NCBI RefSeq assembly: GCF_002873135.1
Contig: NZ_MCVI01000016.1
Span: forward strand, 24,657 to 88,656
Length of the DNA: 64,000 nucleotides
Reading direction: 5' to 3'
Origin: Shewanella sp. 10N.286.48.A6
GTDB lineage: Bacteria > Pseudomonadota > Gammaproteobacteria > Enterobacterales > Shewanellaceae
The notes below the pieces were generated by a model, which did no database searches, was not told the DNA's origin, and saw only the letters and a list, made by a program, of their open reading frames with translations. Shown here piece after piece: positions 9,465 to 18,973 of this stretch. The first letter of the stretch is position 1, and each line of letters begins with the position of its first letter. The translations under genes and the position numbers were made by a program.

Positions 9465-11450
9465 ATGATGCTCTATATTGCTGAAAAACCCAGTCTAGGC
9501 CGTGCTATTGCCGATGTATTACCAAAGCCTCATAAAAAAGGTGATGGTTTTATCATGAGCGCCAATGGGGATTGCGTGTCTTGGTGTATAGGGCATTTGT
9601 TAGAGCAAGCAGAACCAGATGTCTATGATCCCGCTTTTAAATCATGGCAATTAGCCCATTTACCCATAGTGCCGAGTAAATGGCAGTTAAAACCTAAAAC
9701 TAATACCCGCTCACAGTTGAGCATCTTAAAAAAGCTCATCAAACAAGCATCGAGTTTAGTTAATGCTGGCGATCCTGATAGAGAAGGGCAGCTGCTGGTG
9801 GATGAAGTCATTTCCTATGCAGGTGTAAAGGCCGACAAGATTGCTCAAACCCAGCGTTTACTTATTAGCGATCTTAACCCTTCGGCGGTAAAACGCGCCT
9901 TAGGGCAATTGCGCACTAATAAAGAGTTTGTCCCCTTATCTACCTCAGCCTTAGCCCGCAGCCGCGCAGATTGGCTATATGGCATGAATATGACCCGCGC
10001 TTATACCATTCAAGGCAAAAAAGTAGGTTATCAGGGAGTATTGTCTGTTGGTCGAGTGCAAACCCCGGTACTGGGGTTAGTGGTAAGGCGAGATGAAGAA
10101 ATTGCCAATTTTCAGCCCAAAGCTTTTTATGAAGTATTGGCGCATTTACTGACCGATAACCAAGAAGGCTTTTCGGCTAAGTGGAAACCCAGTGAAGCAT
10201 GTCAGCCATATATGGATGAAGAGGGGCGAGTGCTCGCCAAAGGCTTAGCAGAAAATGTGGTGGGGCGGATAACTAACAAGCCAGCTGAAGTGACCAAACT
10301 TGAATCAAAAAATAAGCGTCAGAACCCCCCATTGCCTTATAGTTTATCCAGCCTGCAAATCGATGCGGCCAAGCGTTTTGGCATGAGCGCTAAAGAGGTG
10401 CTTGATACCTGTCAGAGTCTATATGAAAGGCATAAATTAATTACGTATCCGCGCTCAGATAGTCGCTATTTACCTGCTGAGCAACATGGCCTTGCACCCC
10501 AAGTTATTCGCGCAGTATTAAGTAATGATGCCGGTTTAACCGCTAAAGCAGATAAACCTAATGCCAAGCTTAAGTCCAAAGCCTGGAATGACAGTAAAGT
10601 TGATTCTCACCACGCGATAATTCCCACTGAAAAAACCACTAATTTGGCAAACTTATCAGCCAAAGAGTCGCAGTTATATTCTCATATTGCACGGCAGTAT
10701 TTAGCCCAGTTTTACCCCGTCTATATTTATGATGAAACCCAAGTTGAAGTGACCATTGCGGGTGGCTTATTCACCACTAAAGCTAAGCAAGAACTGTCAT
10801 TAGGTTGGAAATGTTTATTTGCGAAAATGCAGGGTAAAGATAATGCAGATGGTAGTGATGACGAAAATTTAGCGACCTTACCGCCACTGAAAAAAGGTCA
10901 ACAACTCCATTGTGAGCGTGGCGAATTGCTTGAAAAAACCACTCAAGCGCCAAAACACTTTACTGATGCGACTTTGCTTGGCGCCATGACAGGGATCAAT
11001 CGCTATGTCACTAACCCTGAAGTGAAGAAGATCCTAAAAGACACCGATGGCTTGGGCACCGAGGCAACCCGAGCAGGCATTATTGAATTATTGTTTAATC
11101 GCGGTTACTTATTAAGGCAGGCTAAATCAATCATTGCCACCCCAGTTGGCGTTGGCTTGATCCATTCATTACCAGAAACAGCCACCACACCGGATATGAC
11201 TGCGCTGTGGGAAAGTAGCCTTGATGCCATAAGTCAAAAGCAGCTTAGGTATGATGCCTTTATGGAGCCATTGTTAGCGCAATTACAGCAACTGATTGAG
11301 CAAGCTTCAAATCAATTACCTACAGCTCTTGAGGGCATTAAAGGGCCTGGCTATAAAAAATGCCGCGCCAGTAGTGGCTATAAGCGCAAAGGTGCAGCAA
11401 GCAAAACCTCTACGGCTAAAACTTCCCGTAAGCGCAGCTCGAGTAAATAA
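9465..11450 (+). CDS. topB: DNA topoisomerase III TopB
   Basis: The 661-residue type IA topoisomerase relaxes and decatenates DNA through a transient 5'-phosphotyrosine. The Toprim domain is at the N terminus (LYIAEKPSLGRAIADVLPK, then GDPDREGQLLVDEV near residue 103). The active-site Tyr is in ITYPRSDSRYLP near residue 327. The C-terminal tail is rich in Lys, Arg and Ser and lacks zinc-finger cysteines, as in E. coli TopB, and the length is similar (653 in E. coli). ATGATG at 9465 offers two adjacent starts; either changes one residue. Confidence 0.95.
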   Translation: MMLYIAEKPSLGRAIADVLPKPHKKGDGFIMSANGDCVSWCIGHLLEQAEPDVYDPAFKSWQLAHLPIVPSKWQLKPKTNTRSQLSILKKLIKQASSLVNAGDPDREGQLLVDEVISYAGVKADKIAQTQRLLISDLNPSAVKRALGQLRTNKEFVPLSTSALARSRADWLYGMNMTRAYTIQGKKVGYQGVLSVGRVQTPVLGLVVRRDEEIANFQPKAFYEVLAHLLTDNQEGFSAKWKPSEACQPYMDEEGRVLAKGLAENVVGRITNKPAEVTKLESKNKRQNPPLPYSLSSLQIDAAKRFGMSAKEVLDTCQSLYERHKLITYPRSDSRYLPAEQHGLAPQVIRAVLSNDAGLTAKADKPNAKLKSKAWNDSKVDSHHAIIPTEKTTNLANLSAKESQLYSHIARQYLAQFYPVYIYDETQVEVTIAGGLFTTKAKQELSLGWKCLFAKMQGKDNADGSDDENLATLPPLKKGQQLHCERGELLEKTTQAPKHFTDATLLGAMTGINRYVTNPEVKKILKDTDGLGTEATRAGIIELLFNRGYLLRQAKSIIATPVGVGLIHSLPETATTPDMTALWESSLDAISQKQLRYDAFMEPLLAQLQQLIEQASNQLPTALEGIKGPGYKKCRASSGYKRKGAASKTSTAKTSRKRSSSK

Positions 11451-11545
11451 GCCGATAAAAGAGAGTTTGTATGAATAAATCATGGGATACAGGTATTGCA
11501 TCGCTCGCACTCGATTGTTCTTAAAGGCAATAGCGGAATTTTAGG

Positions 11546-11584
11546 CAAAAAAAATGAGTAAACCGAATTAGGGTTTACTCATAA
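11546..11584 (-). terminator. Terminator downstream of the S33 peptidase gene
   Basis: ATGAGTAAACC pairs with GGTTTACTCAT. Only the minus-strand reading gives a T run (eight T), so it serves the gene ending at 11735. The 284-base gap after topB otherwise shows no recognisable gene. Confidence 0.75.
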
Positions 11585-11734
11585 AAATTCACTAGTTCAC
11601 AACATAAAGGGCGGAACAGGTTAGATTATGGCCGAACTTACTTAACTGAAAATTAATTTAATCTGTCGACGTGCTGTGGAGTGTGATCGACTTCAATATT
11701 AATCAATTTAAAACTGAACATTAAATTACATTTG

Positions 11735-13033
11735 TTATCGAATGCTATCCTTTCGGCTCAATGAAATGAGTTTATCTAAAATATGCTCACCATCCATACG
11801 AATGCCATTATGCTCATATTCTGATGTTAGCCAATAGCTGAGGTTATTCACTAGCTGCGCAGTTTCAAGGCTGTAATTCATATCAACATACATATCTTCA
11901 CTGTAAATAGCCGCAGTGACCGGGACGGTGTTTTGCAGTAACACGTCCACATCGTATAAATTGCTCCAATCTGATTTTTGCGCAATTAATTCTGCCACCT
12001 CTTTGAGAGGCTTTAACTGATTAAATTGTTCAAAGAACCATGGATAAATCATTTCGCCAGTAAACAGTAAGCGCTGCCCTTGTTGATAATTGAATTTAGG
12101 GAACTGCTCTCTGACTCTATGGGCTGACCAATTAGCCCCTTGTTGATGAAACTGCTGGCAATAGATCGATTCATGCAATAACGCGAAAATTGGGTTGGTG
12201 TTGTAATCCAAAAATTGACTAAATTGATGCAAAAATAGCGGGTTTATTGTGCGACCTTGGGCAGTATCGATCATGGCTTGCTCAAGTAAGTAATAGAGGG
12301 CTTCAGGGCCTTGCTCCATACCTATATTAACCCCGAGCAGCTGTAGCATCTCAACGGTGAGTTTTTCGCCTGTGGCAAGGTAAACGTCATTATCAGCAAT
12401 ATAGTCAGCCAGTTCTGCTGTTAATGACTCAGCATCTTTAAAGCGATGATAAAAATCAGCGTTTTTGGCAAGTACCCGTTTATAGGTTGCTTGATAGACG
12501 TCATCTGCTTGACGGGTTAATGATGGAATACCACCTGTGATAAAGGCTTCAGTTAGTGCTTGTGGCGCTGCGCTTAAATAGCGTAAAACACAAAAGCCGC
12601 CAAAACTTTGGCCTAAAATACTCCATGGCTGATTTTTTGCTAATTGAGCTCTAATTACTTCAGCATCTCGAACAATGTTATCGGCTCTAAAGTGGCACAC
12701 ATAATCGGCTTGTTCTTGCGCGGTTAAATGCGCCAGTGTGGCGCTATTTAGTAAGCTTGAAAGACCGGTGCCGCGCTGATCAAGCAACAGCACTCGATAT
12801 TCTTTTAGGGCGCGTTTTATCCAGCCACTATTCTCAACAGGGCGCACTGCACCAAAGCCCGGTCCACCTTGAAAATACACTAAATAGGGTAAGGATAAAT
12901 CTTGGTTTTCTGTACTGACGATTTCCCGAACAAAAATTGATAATTGCTCACCTTCGGGCTGCTGATAATCTAATGGAACGCTAAAAAAGTGTTTTGTGGA
13001 AACGATCCCAGAAAGAATGCTGTCAATTTGCAT
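11735..13033 (-). CDS. Alpha/beta-hydrolase, proline iminopeptidase-like (S33 family)
   Basis: The 432-residue cytoplasmic protein (no signal peptide) matches the long proline-iminopeptidase type of S33 hydrolases, which cleave N-terminal proline from peptides. The oxyanion-hole motif is YFQGGPGFG near residue 53. RVLLLDQRGTGLSS follows, the nucleophile elbow is GQSFGGFCVLRYL (Ser near residue 143), and a late GEHILDK supplies a candidate catalytic His. The ATG at 13033 follows a weak AGG. Neighbours give no pathway hint. Substrate is inferred from family only. Confidence 0.8.
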   Translation of the reverse strand: MQIDSILSGIVSTKHFFSVPLDYQQPEGEQLSIFVREIVSTENQDLSLPYLVYFQGGPGFGAVRPVENSGWIKRALKEYRVLLLDQRGTGLSSLLNSATLAHLTAQEQADYVCHFRADNIVRDAEVIRAQLAKNQPWSILGQSFGGFCVLRYLSAAPQALTEAFITGGIPSLTRQADDVYQATYKRVLAKNADFYHRFKDAESLTAELADYIADNDVYLATGEKLTVEMLQLLGVNIGMEQGPEALYYLLEQAMIDTAQGRTINPLFLHQFSQFLDYNTNPIFALLHESIYCQQFHQQGANWSAHRVREQFPKFNYQQGQRLLFTGEMIYPWFFEQFNQLKPLKEVAELIAQKSDWSNLYDVDVLLQNTVPVTAAIYSEDMYVDMNYSLETAQLVNNLSYWLTSEYEHNGIRMDGEHILDKLISLSRKDSIR

Positions 13034-13302
13034 GGTGTGCCTGTGAAAATAGGATTCAGAAAGGTAGTATTGTATGAAGGTTAGTCCTTGGTCACAATGA
13101 AAATATGATGCTAATTAAATGAAGTGGTGATGTTAAATTATTCATTTGTTTGGGCAGCGATGCAAGCTCAGTAAAAATGCTTGTGTTCAAACCAACTAAT
13201 TGGTTTTATTTTTTGATTCTTATAGATAGATCAAACATTTTATTAAGCTTTAACGCATAATAACTTGGTCGCGATAATTTTCTCAATTTGAGGATAGAAG
13301 TA

Positions 13303-13947
13303 ATGAAGTACCAAATCATTCCAGTCACCCCGTTTCAACAAAATTGTAGTGTTATTTGGTGTGAAAAAACCAAACTGGCAGCCGTTGTCGATCCCGGTGG
13401 TGACATTGAACGTATTATTACTGAAGTTAATAAGTTAAGTCTGAGCTTAGAAAAAATCTTATTAACCCATGGTCATATTGATCATGTTGGCGGCGCGAAA
13501 ACACTGGCTAATCAGCTTAATATTCCTATCATTGGCCCACATATCGCTGACCAATTTTGGCTACAAGGGCTAGCAAAGCAAAGCCAGAACTTTGGTTTTG
13601 CGCATGTTGACTCGTTTGAGCCTACCCAATATTTAAATGAAGGCGATGAAGTGACCATTGGCGAAGAGCGTTTATCGGTGGTGCATTGTCCAGGTCATAC
13701 TCCAGGGCATGTGGTGTTTCACTCTAATGAATCAAACCTTGCATGGGTTGGTGATGTGCTATTTAGAAGCTCCATTGGCCGCACTGATTTTCCGCAATCG
13801 GACCATCAACAACTTATCCATTCTATTACTCAAAAATTATGGCCTCTAGGGGAAAAAGTCAGCTTCATTCCAGGTCATGGCCCTATGTCGACTTTTGAAG
13901 AAGAGCGTCAGCATAATCCATTTGTTGCTGATCAATTATTGGGCTAG
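13303..13947 (+). CDS. gloC: Metallo-beta-lactamase fold hydrolase GloC/YcbL (type II glyoxalase)
   Basis: The 214-residue product resembles E. coli YcbL (GloC), a single-domain hydroxyacylglutathione hydrolase that releases D-lactate from S-lactoylglutathione. The dinuclear-metal motif THGHIDHVGG lies near residue 57. Later metal ligands are in HCPGHTPGHVVF, VGDVLF and PGHGPMST. GAGGA lies ten bases before the ATG at 13303; a TTG five codons upstream is in frame but poorly placed. It lacks the C-terminal substrate domain of classical GloB. Confidence 0.9.
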   Translation: MKYQIIPVTPFQQNCSVIWCEKTKLAAVVDPGGDIERIITEVNKLSLSLEKILLTHGHIDHVGGAKTLANQLNIPIIGPHIADQFWLQGLAKQSQNFGFAHVDSFEPTQYLNEGDEVTIGEERLSVVHCPGHTPGHVVFHSNESNLAWVGDVLFRSSIGRTDFPQSDHQQLIHSITQKLWPLGEKVSFIPGHGPMSTFEEERQHNPFVADQLLG

Positions 13948-14000
13948 GCTCAAGCATATTTTTCAGCTGCTGGCTATATTTTGCGGTGGCTTACGCAGCA

Positions 14001-14034
14001 AGCTAGCAGTGTAAAGTAAAATACACTGCTAGCT
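14001..14034. repeat. Perfect 13-bp inverted repeat in an otherwise empty gap
   Basis: AGCTAGCAGTGTA pairs perfectly with TACACTGCTAGCT around an 8-base A-rich loop. No T run follows on either strand, so it is a weak terminator candidate after gloC or a palindromic site. The rest of the 341-base gap (13948-14288) holds no gene I can support. Confidence 0.6.
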
Positions 14035-14288
14035 AAATTGGCATAAACCGTTACATTTTATCTTGCACCAGCTTCACATCCCTTAAACCAGCGACTAGCC
14101 TGACTTGCTGGTTCAAACATAGTTATTACTGCCCTTAAATTAATACAGTTAATACTTTGGTAAGTGCCATAAGGCTTTGCATTGTTTAGCGGCTTTGCTA
14201 GCTTATAGTCACTTAAAGCACTTATGCTGCTTTGATTAATTACTGCTGAGCGGTGTTTTCATATCAATCAGCATGCTGGCAGGGACTC

Positions 14289-15332
14289 ATGGCACATCAT
14301 TTATTATCATTGTTAGATACTTGGGCTGAAAAGCCACAGCAAGACTGGACCTTAGCAGTCATCACTTCTGTTGAAGGTTCTTCATACCGAAAACCTGGCG
14401 CCATTATGCTGTTTGACCCTTTGGGGAAAACCTTAGGTATGTTAAGCGGTGGCTGCTTGGAAGCAGACTTACGTCGTCATGCACAGAAATGCATACAAAC
14501 CCAGCAAGTTCAGCAATTAACCTATGACGCCACTGATGAAAATGACACCAGTTACCAACTAGGTTGTGGTGGTTTGGTCAACATTATGATGGTGCCGCTA
14601 TTAGGTGATAATCATTACCTCGGCTTAGCCGAGTTACATCACCAGCTGACGCTAGGTAAAAAAGGCTCGTACCAATTATCGATAGTTGAGCATCATAGCC
14701 ATGCTGGCCAAGTCGTAGGTAAGTTCGTTGCTGATGACATAGCTTACAAGCAAACTGCAGCAGACATTATTACTGATATTGTTACTGACGTGAGTTCTGG
14801 CAATAACCTCAACTTGTTACGTATCCCTGTCAGAAGCCCATTTCATTTAGGGGTGTTTGGTGGCGGGTTGGATGCACAGCCTTTGGTGGCTATGGCGCAG
14901 CAGCTTGACTGGCAAGTCAGCGTATTTGATAGTCGCTCTGCGTATGCAAGAGGCTATGATTTTCCAGATGCTAAGATTTGTAAAAAACCACTAACGCAGA
15001 TAGATTTGTTAGAAATACAACACCTTGATGCGGCCGTAGTTATGAATCATAACTTGGATATGGACGCTGCAGCATTAAGCCTATTGCAAGGAACAAACCT
15101 CGCTTATATCGCGCTTTTAGGGCCAACTCATCGAAGAGATAAGGTGTTGCAAAAATGTCAGCTTTCAACTGATGATTTTAGTGGCTTTTTCTCAGCCCCT
15201 GCAGGGCTGGCATTAGGCGGAGAGCTACCAAGTTCTGTGGCCTTAAGTATCTTGTCTCAATGCCACGGGGTATTACATCACGGACTTAAGCGGCAAGGTG
15301 AGTTAAGTAATCTTGATAAGGTCATGCTTTGA
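14289..15332 (+). CDS. xdhC: XdhC/CoxI-family molybdenum-cofactor maturation protein
   Basis: XdhC proteins bind the molybdenum cofactor, assist its sulfuration and load it into xanthine-dehydrogenase-type hydroxylases. The N-terminal domain has AVITSVEGSSYRKPGAIML and the Cys motif SGGCLEADLRR. The C-terminal Rossmann domain starts near FHLGVFGGGLDAQPLVAMA. ATG at 14289 has AGGGACTC directly before it; an in-frame GTG twelve codons upstream has no ribosome site, so I chose the ATG (347 residues). The stop overlaps the next start by one base, and all four genes to 18678 look like one operon. Confidence 0.88.
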   Translation: MAHHLLSLLDTWAEKPQQDWTLAVITSVEGSSYRKPGAIMLFDPLGKTLGMLSGGCLEADLRRHAQKCIQTQQVQQLTYDATDENDTSYQLGCGGLVNIMMVPLLGDNHYLGLAELHHQLTLGKKGSYQLSIVEHHSHAGQVVGKFVADDIAYKQTAADIITDIVTDVSSGNNLNLLRIPVRSPFHLGVFGGGLDAQPLVAMAQQLDWQVSVFDSRSAYARGYDFPDAKICKKPLTQIDLLEIQHLDAAVVMNHNLDMDAAALSLLQGTNLAYIALLGPTHRRDKVLQKCQLSTDDFSGFFSAPAGLALGGELPSSVALSILSQCHGVLHHGLKRQGELSNLDKVML

Positions 15333-15964
15333 TGAATATATTTTCTACTCCCCCTAATGTGGTCTCCGTGATGTTAGCCGCAGGGGGTAGTACTCGCTTT
15401 AATGGGGCAAAACTTGCCGCAACGTTAAGCGCTGATAATAACGCGCAAAGCCTAATTCAACAGAGTTATGCAATATTGAGTAAGGCGACAACCGAGTTAG
15501 ATCTATCGCCTCCAGTTTTGGTACTTGGCGGCCATAAAGACGTACTTAGCCCATTACTCGCCAATGACATTGAGATATTAACCAATCAAAACTGGCAATC
15601 AGGTTTGGCAAGTTCAGTGGCTATGGCGGCAAGTTATGCCCAATCACAACAGGTTGATGCATTACTACTGACATTAGCAGATCAAGTTGCCATCTCTCAT
15701 TCAGATTATTTAAGCCTGTATGGGCTTTTTTGCCAATTTGGTAAAACCACTGCGGCTTATTACCAGCAAAGCCCCGGTGTACCAGCCATCTTTCTCGCCA
15801 GTGACTTTGAAGCATTACAGCAACTTGAAGGCGACAGTGGTGCGAAAAAAATATTAACACGACATTTAGAACAGCAACAATTGACTGTTTTGCCATTGGC
15901 GCAAGCGGCAATTGATATTGATACTCAAACCGATCTCAAGCAGTGGTTGGTCAACAAGGAGTAA
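15332..15964 (+). CDS. MocA/MobA-like molybdenum cofactor nucleotidyltransferase
   Basis: The 210-residue protein has the glycosyltransferase-A-like nucleotidyltransferase fold. LAAGGSTRFNGAKL near the N terminus is the CTP/GTP-binding signature LAAGxSxRxGxxK with an inserted Asn. Later comes the LLTLADQVAI metal motif, equivalent to the DxP/DQP motif of MocA. MocA-type enzymes convert Mo-molybdopterin to the cytosine dinucleotide used by xanthine-oxidase-family enzymes, which fits the hydroxylase genes downstream. The ATG overlaps the xdhC stop by one base; a TTG one codon earlier is also in frame. Confidence 0.85.
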   Translation: MNIFSTPPNVVSVMLAAGGSTRFNGAKLAATLSADNNAQSLIQQSYAILSKATTELDLSPPVLVLGGHKDVLSPLLANDIEILTNQNWQSGLASSVAMAASYAQSQQVDALLLTLADQVAISHSDYLSLYGLFCQFGKTTAAYYQQSPGVPAIFLASDFEALQQLEGDSGAKKILTRHLEQQQLTVLPLAQAAIDIDTQTDLKQWLVNKE

Positions 15965-15967
15965 GTT

Positions 15968-16432
15968 ATGACACAACAAACACAAACGTTGCAGGTAAAT
16001 GGCAAAAATTTTAGCCTTGATGCCGACCCGAATATGCCCATTTTATGGGCGCTGCGCGATATCTTAGGCTTAACTGGGACTAAGTTTGGTTGCGGCGCTG
16101 GCTTATGCGGCGCTTGCACTATTCACCTTGATGGCAAACCGGTTAGAGGCTGCCTGACCAGTATTAAGCAAGCAGCAGGTAAGCAAATCACCACCATTGA
16201 AGGCCTTGAAGCTGACAAGTTAAAAGCGGCTTGGGTTGAACATAACGTACCGCAATGCGGTTATTGCCAAGCAGGGCAGTTAATGTCTGCAGCGGCATTA
16301 TTAACCACGACAGCCAATCCAACAGAAGCACAAATTGATAAAGCGATGACCGGTAATATTTGTCGTTGCGGCACCTATCCACGTATTAAGGCAGCTATTT
16401 TTACTGCTGCTAACAGCAAAGCGGAGGCGTAA
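15968..16432 (+). CDS. 2Fe-2S subunit of a molybdenum hydroxylase (IorA/CoxS-like)
   Basis: The 154-residue small subunit has the plant-type ferredoxin cluster motif [15 protein letters not shown] plus a further Cys (RGC), then the second cluster motif CGYCQAGQ ... CRCGTYPRI. Two [2Fe-2S] centres would carry electrons from the Mo site of the large subunit to a cytochrome or other acceptor. It has no signal peptide, while the partner at 16435 has a twin-arginine signal, so it probably travels as a hitchhiker in a folded complex. Only two bases separate the two genes. Also close to isoquinoline 1-oxidoreductase alpha subunits. Confidence 0.9.
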   Translation: MTQQTQTLQVNGKNFSLDADPNMPILWALRDILGLTGTKFGCGAGLCGACTIHLDGKPVRGCLTSIKQAAGKQITTIEGLEADKLKAAWVEHNVPQCGYCQAGQLMSAAALLTTTANPTEAQIDKAMTGNICRCGTYPRIKAAIFTAANSKAEA

Positions 16433-16434
16433 TT

Positions 16435-18678
16435 ATGACTACCTTTACCGCCGTAGAAAATATGAGTCGCCGTGGGGTGTTGAAGTTATTTGGCGCCGTA
16501 GGAGGTGGTTTAGCCCTTGGAGCATCTGGGCTTGCTTGGAGCCCAATGGCCATGGCAGAAGGCAAACAAGCGCAGCTAAACTTGTTTATTGCCATTGGTG
16601 AAGACAATAAAGTGTATTTGACCTGTCACCGCTCTGAAATGGGCCAAGGGATCAGAACGGGTATTCCTCAAGTATTAGCAGATGAGTTAGAAGCTGACTG
16701 GGAACAAATCGTCGTCGTGCAAGGTCTCGCTAACGAAGAGTTTGGCAGTCAAAATACCGATGGCAGTCGCAGTATACGTAAGCATTATCAGCGAATGCGT
16801 CAAATGGGTGCTACTGCCCGAGTCATGCTTGAGCAAGCTGCTGCGAATGAGTGGAAAGTACCGCCATCGCAAGTGTATGCCAAGGCGGGTAAAGTCCATG
16901 ATAAGTCCTCCTCAAAGTCGTTAAGTTTTGGCGATTTAGCGCTCGCAGCAAGTGTATTAACTACGCCAGCACTTGATAGTGTGACTTTAAAGCCTGCGTC
17001 AAAATTTACCCACATTGGTAAATCTCCCGCAATTGTTGATATGGACGACATGATCAGCGGTAAAGCGGTGTTTGGTTATGATATTAACGTTGAAGGCATG
17101 GTTTACGCCTCAATCACTCGCCCGCCAGTTTTAGGCAGCGATGTTGCCTCAATTGATGACAGTGCAGCAAGGGCGGTTGCAGGAGTGCTAGATGTTATTC
17201 AAATTCCTATTGCTAAAGGCGCGCCGTTATTTCAAGCCCTTGGCGGGGTAGCTGTTATTGCGAGTAACACCTGGAGCGCAATTCAAGGTCGAAAAGCATT
17301 AAAAGTAACTTGGACCGAATCAGCTAATAGCCGTTATGACTCTGATGCAGATTTAGCTCAGCTAGTGACTCGGGTTGGTCAACCTGGACAAGTTATTCGC
17401 CAATTGGGTGACAGTGTTACTGATTGGAATAAAGATAATAGCTTATCAGCGGTGTACACAGTGCCGTATCTCACCCATGCGATGATGGAGCCACCTGTAG
17501 CGGTCGCTTCAGTTACCAAAGAAGGTTGCGAGCTGTGGGCATCAACTCAAACGCCCCAAAGCACTCAGAAAAATGTTGCCGGCACTTTAGGGCTTAAAGA
17601 CGAGCAAGTTAAAGTCAATGTCACCCTACTTGGTGGTGGTTTTGGACGTAAATCTAAGCCCGACTTTAGTGTAGAAGCGGCGATATTATCTAAGCAACTG
17701 AATAAACCAGTAAAAGTCAGCTGGAGCCGTGAAGATGAAATTCAAAATGGCTATTACCATGCAATTAGCGCTCAGTATTATCAAGCTAAGTTAGATAGCA
17801 ACAAAGTGCCGCAGGCGTTACTGGCTCGCAGTGGTTTCCCGTCTATTAGTTCAACCTTTGCTGAAGGCGTTGATATGCCATCGGCTGGCGAATTGGACCT
17901 GGGCTTTTCCGATATGCCGTTTAATTTACCTCAAATTCAATTAGAGTCAGTGAAAGCCACGGCTCACTCTCGTATCGGTTGGATGCGCTCTGTGTGTAAT
18001 ATTCAACACGGTTTTGGGATCGGTAGCTTTGTCGATGAACTGGCGGTCAATGCTGGTAAACCTTGCATTGCAATGTGGCGTGAGCTGCTCGGTACGCCAC
18101 GCTATGAAAAGCTTGAGAACCAAATCGTCAAATACGGTAACTATGGTGAAACCTTAGATGATTTTCCCATCGATATTGGTCGTTTTCTTGGTGTTATCGA
18201 CGCGGTAGAAAAAGCGATGGCGAAACACCCTAAAGTCAAAGACGGTCAAGGCTGGGGTTTTGCAGTGCATCGTAGTTTTGTCAGCTACGTGGCGGTTGCG
18301 ACATTAGTTGAAGTTAACGGCGATAACCTCAAGGTCTTAAAGAGTATCGCCGCCATTGATGCGGGTACAGTGGTTAACCCTGATAGAGCGCACTCTCAAA
18401 CAGAAGGTGCGGTTATATTTGGTTTAAGCCTCGCGATGATGGGCGAGATTAGCTACAAAGACGGTAAAGTGGAGCAATCAAACTTCCATAACTATCGGTT
18501 ATTACGAATGGGGCAATCACCTGAAATTGAAACCATTGTCGTGGCATCAAGCGAAAAACCCGCTGGTGTGGGTGAGCCCGGTGTGCCGCCTGTGGCGCCA
18601 AGTTTAACCAATGCGATTTTTGCTGCTACCGGTAAGCGCTATCGTGATTTACCACTGAATAAAGTGTTAAAAATGTAA
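16435..18678 (+). CDS. Tat-exported molybdopterin-binding subunit (isoquinoline 1-oxidoreductase beta-like)
   Basis: The 747-residue large subunit has a twin-arginine signal (MSRRGVLKLFGAVGGG near residue 10), so the enzyme acts in the periplasm. Family motifs include a CHRSEMGQGIRTGIPQ region, GGGFGRKSKPDF (cofactor loop) near residue 400, and GEPGVPPVAPSLTNAI near the C terminus, which carries the catalytic Glu of xanthine-oxidase-family hydroxylases. Members hydroxylate N-heteroaromatics or oxidise aldehydes; the substrate here cannot be read from sequence. The XdhC and MocA-like genes upstream supply the cofactor. A good terminator closes the operon. Confidence 0.88.
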   Translation: MTTFTAVENMSRRGVLKLFGAVGGGLALGASGLAWSPMAMAEGKQAQLNLFIAIGEDNKVYLTCHRSEMGQGIRTGIPQVLADELEADWEQIVVVQGLANEEFGSQNTDGSRSIRKHYQRMRQMGATARVMLEQAAANEWKVPPSQVYAKAGKVHDKSSSKSLSFGDLALAASVLTTPALDSVTLKPASKFTHIGKSPAIVDMDDMISGKAVFGYDINVEGMVYASITRPPVLGSDVASIDDSAARAVAGVLDVIQIPIAKGAPLFQALGGVAVIASNTWSAIQGRKALKVTWTESANSRYDSDADLAQLVTRVGQPGQVIRQLGDSVTDWNKDNSLSAVYTVPYLTHAMMEPPVAVASVTKEGCELWASTQTPQSTQKNVAGTLGLKDEQVKVNVTLLGGGFGRKSKPDFSVEAAILSKQLNKPVKVSWSREDEIQNGYYHAISAQYYQAKLDSNKVPQALLARSGFPSISSTFAEGVDMPSAGELDLGFSDMPFNLPQIQLESVKATAHSRIGWMRSVCNIQHGFGIGSFVDELAVNAGKPCIAMWRELLGTPRYEKLENQIVKYGNYGETLDDFPIDIGRFLGVIDAVEKAMAKHPKVKDGQGWGFAVHRSFVSYVAVATLVEVNGDNLKVLKSIAAIDAGTVVNPDRAHSQTEGAVIFGLSLAMMGEISYKDGKVEQSNFHNYRLLRMGQSPEIETIVVASSEKPAGVGEPGVPPVAPSLTNAIFAATGKRYRDLPLNKVLKM

Positions 18679-18697
18679 CTTTAGCCAGCAAGTTTAA

Positions 18698-18734
18698 ACG
18701 CCCAAATTGGTGATAGAATTTGGGCGTTTTTTTG
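18698..18734 (+). terminator. Terminator of the molybdenum-hydroxylase operon
   Basis: ACGCCCAAATT pairs with AATTTGGGCGT and is followed by a T7 run, about 20 bases after the large-subunit stop. Confidence 0.88.
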
Positions 18735-18973
18735 TAAGTATTTTTAATAACAAAGTATAAATAACACTGAAATTTGCAAGACCAGCACAGGCTTTATTGA
18801 AGTGAGCACATATTCGATTTAGAAGGTCAACAGTGACGCTTTTTGTAAAAAGGGGCCATGCTAATGTTTTGGCTAAGAGTTAATTAAAACAAGTAAGGTA
18901 ATTTTATTTAATATAAGCTAAAGCTAAATTATCGATTTTAAAAGTAAACCTCAACAGCACAGGACTGCGACAC

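Noticed and set aside
11471..11524. 17-codon frame after topB with a modest GAGAG site
   Set aside because: Too short, no recognisable feature, and not linked to a downstream gene on that strand.
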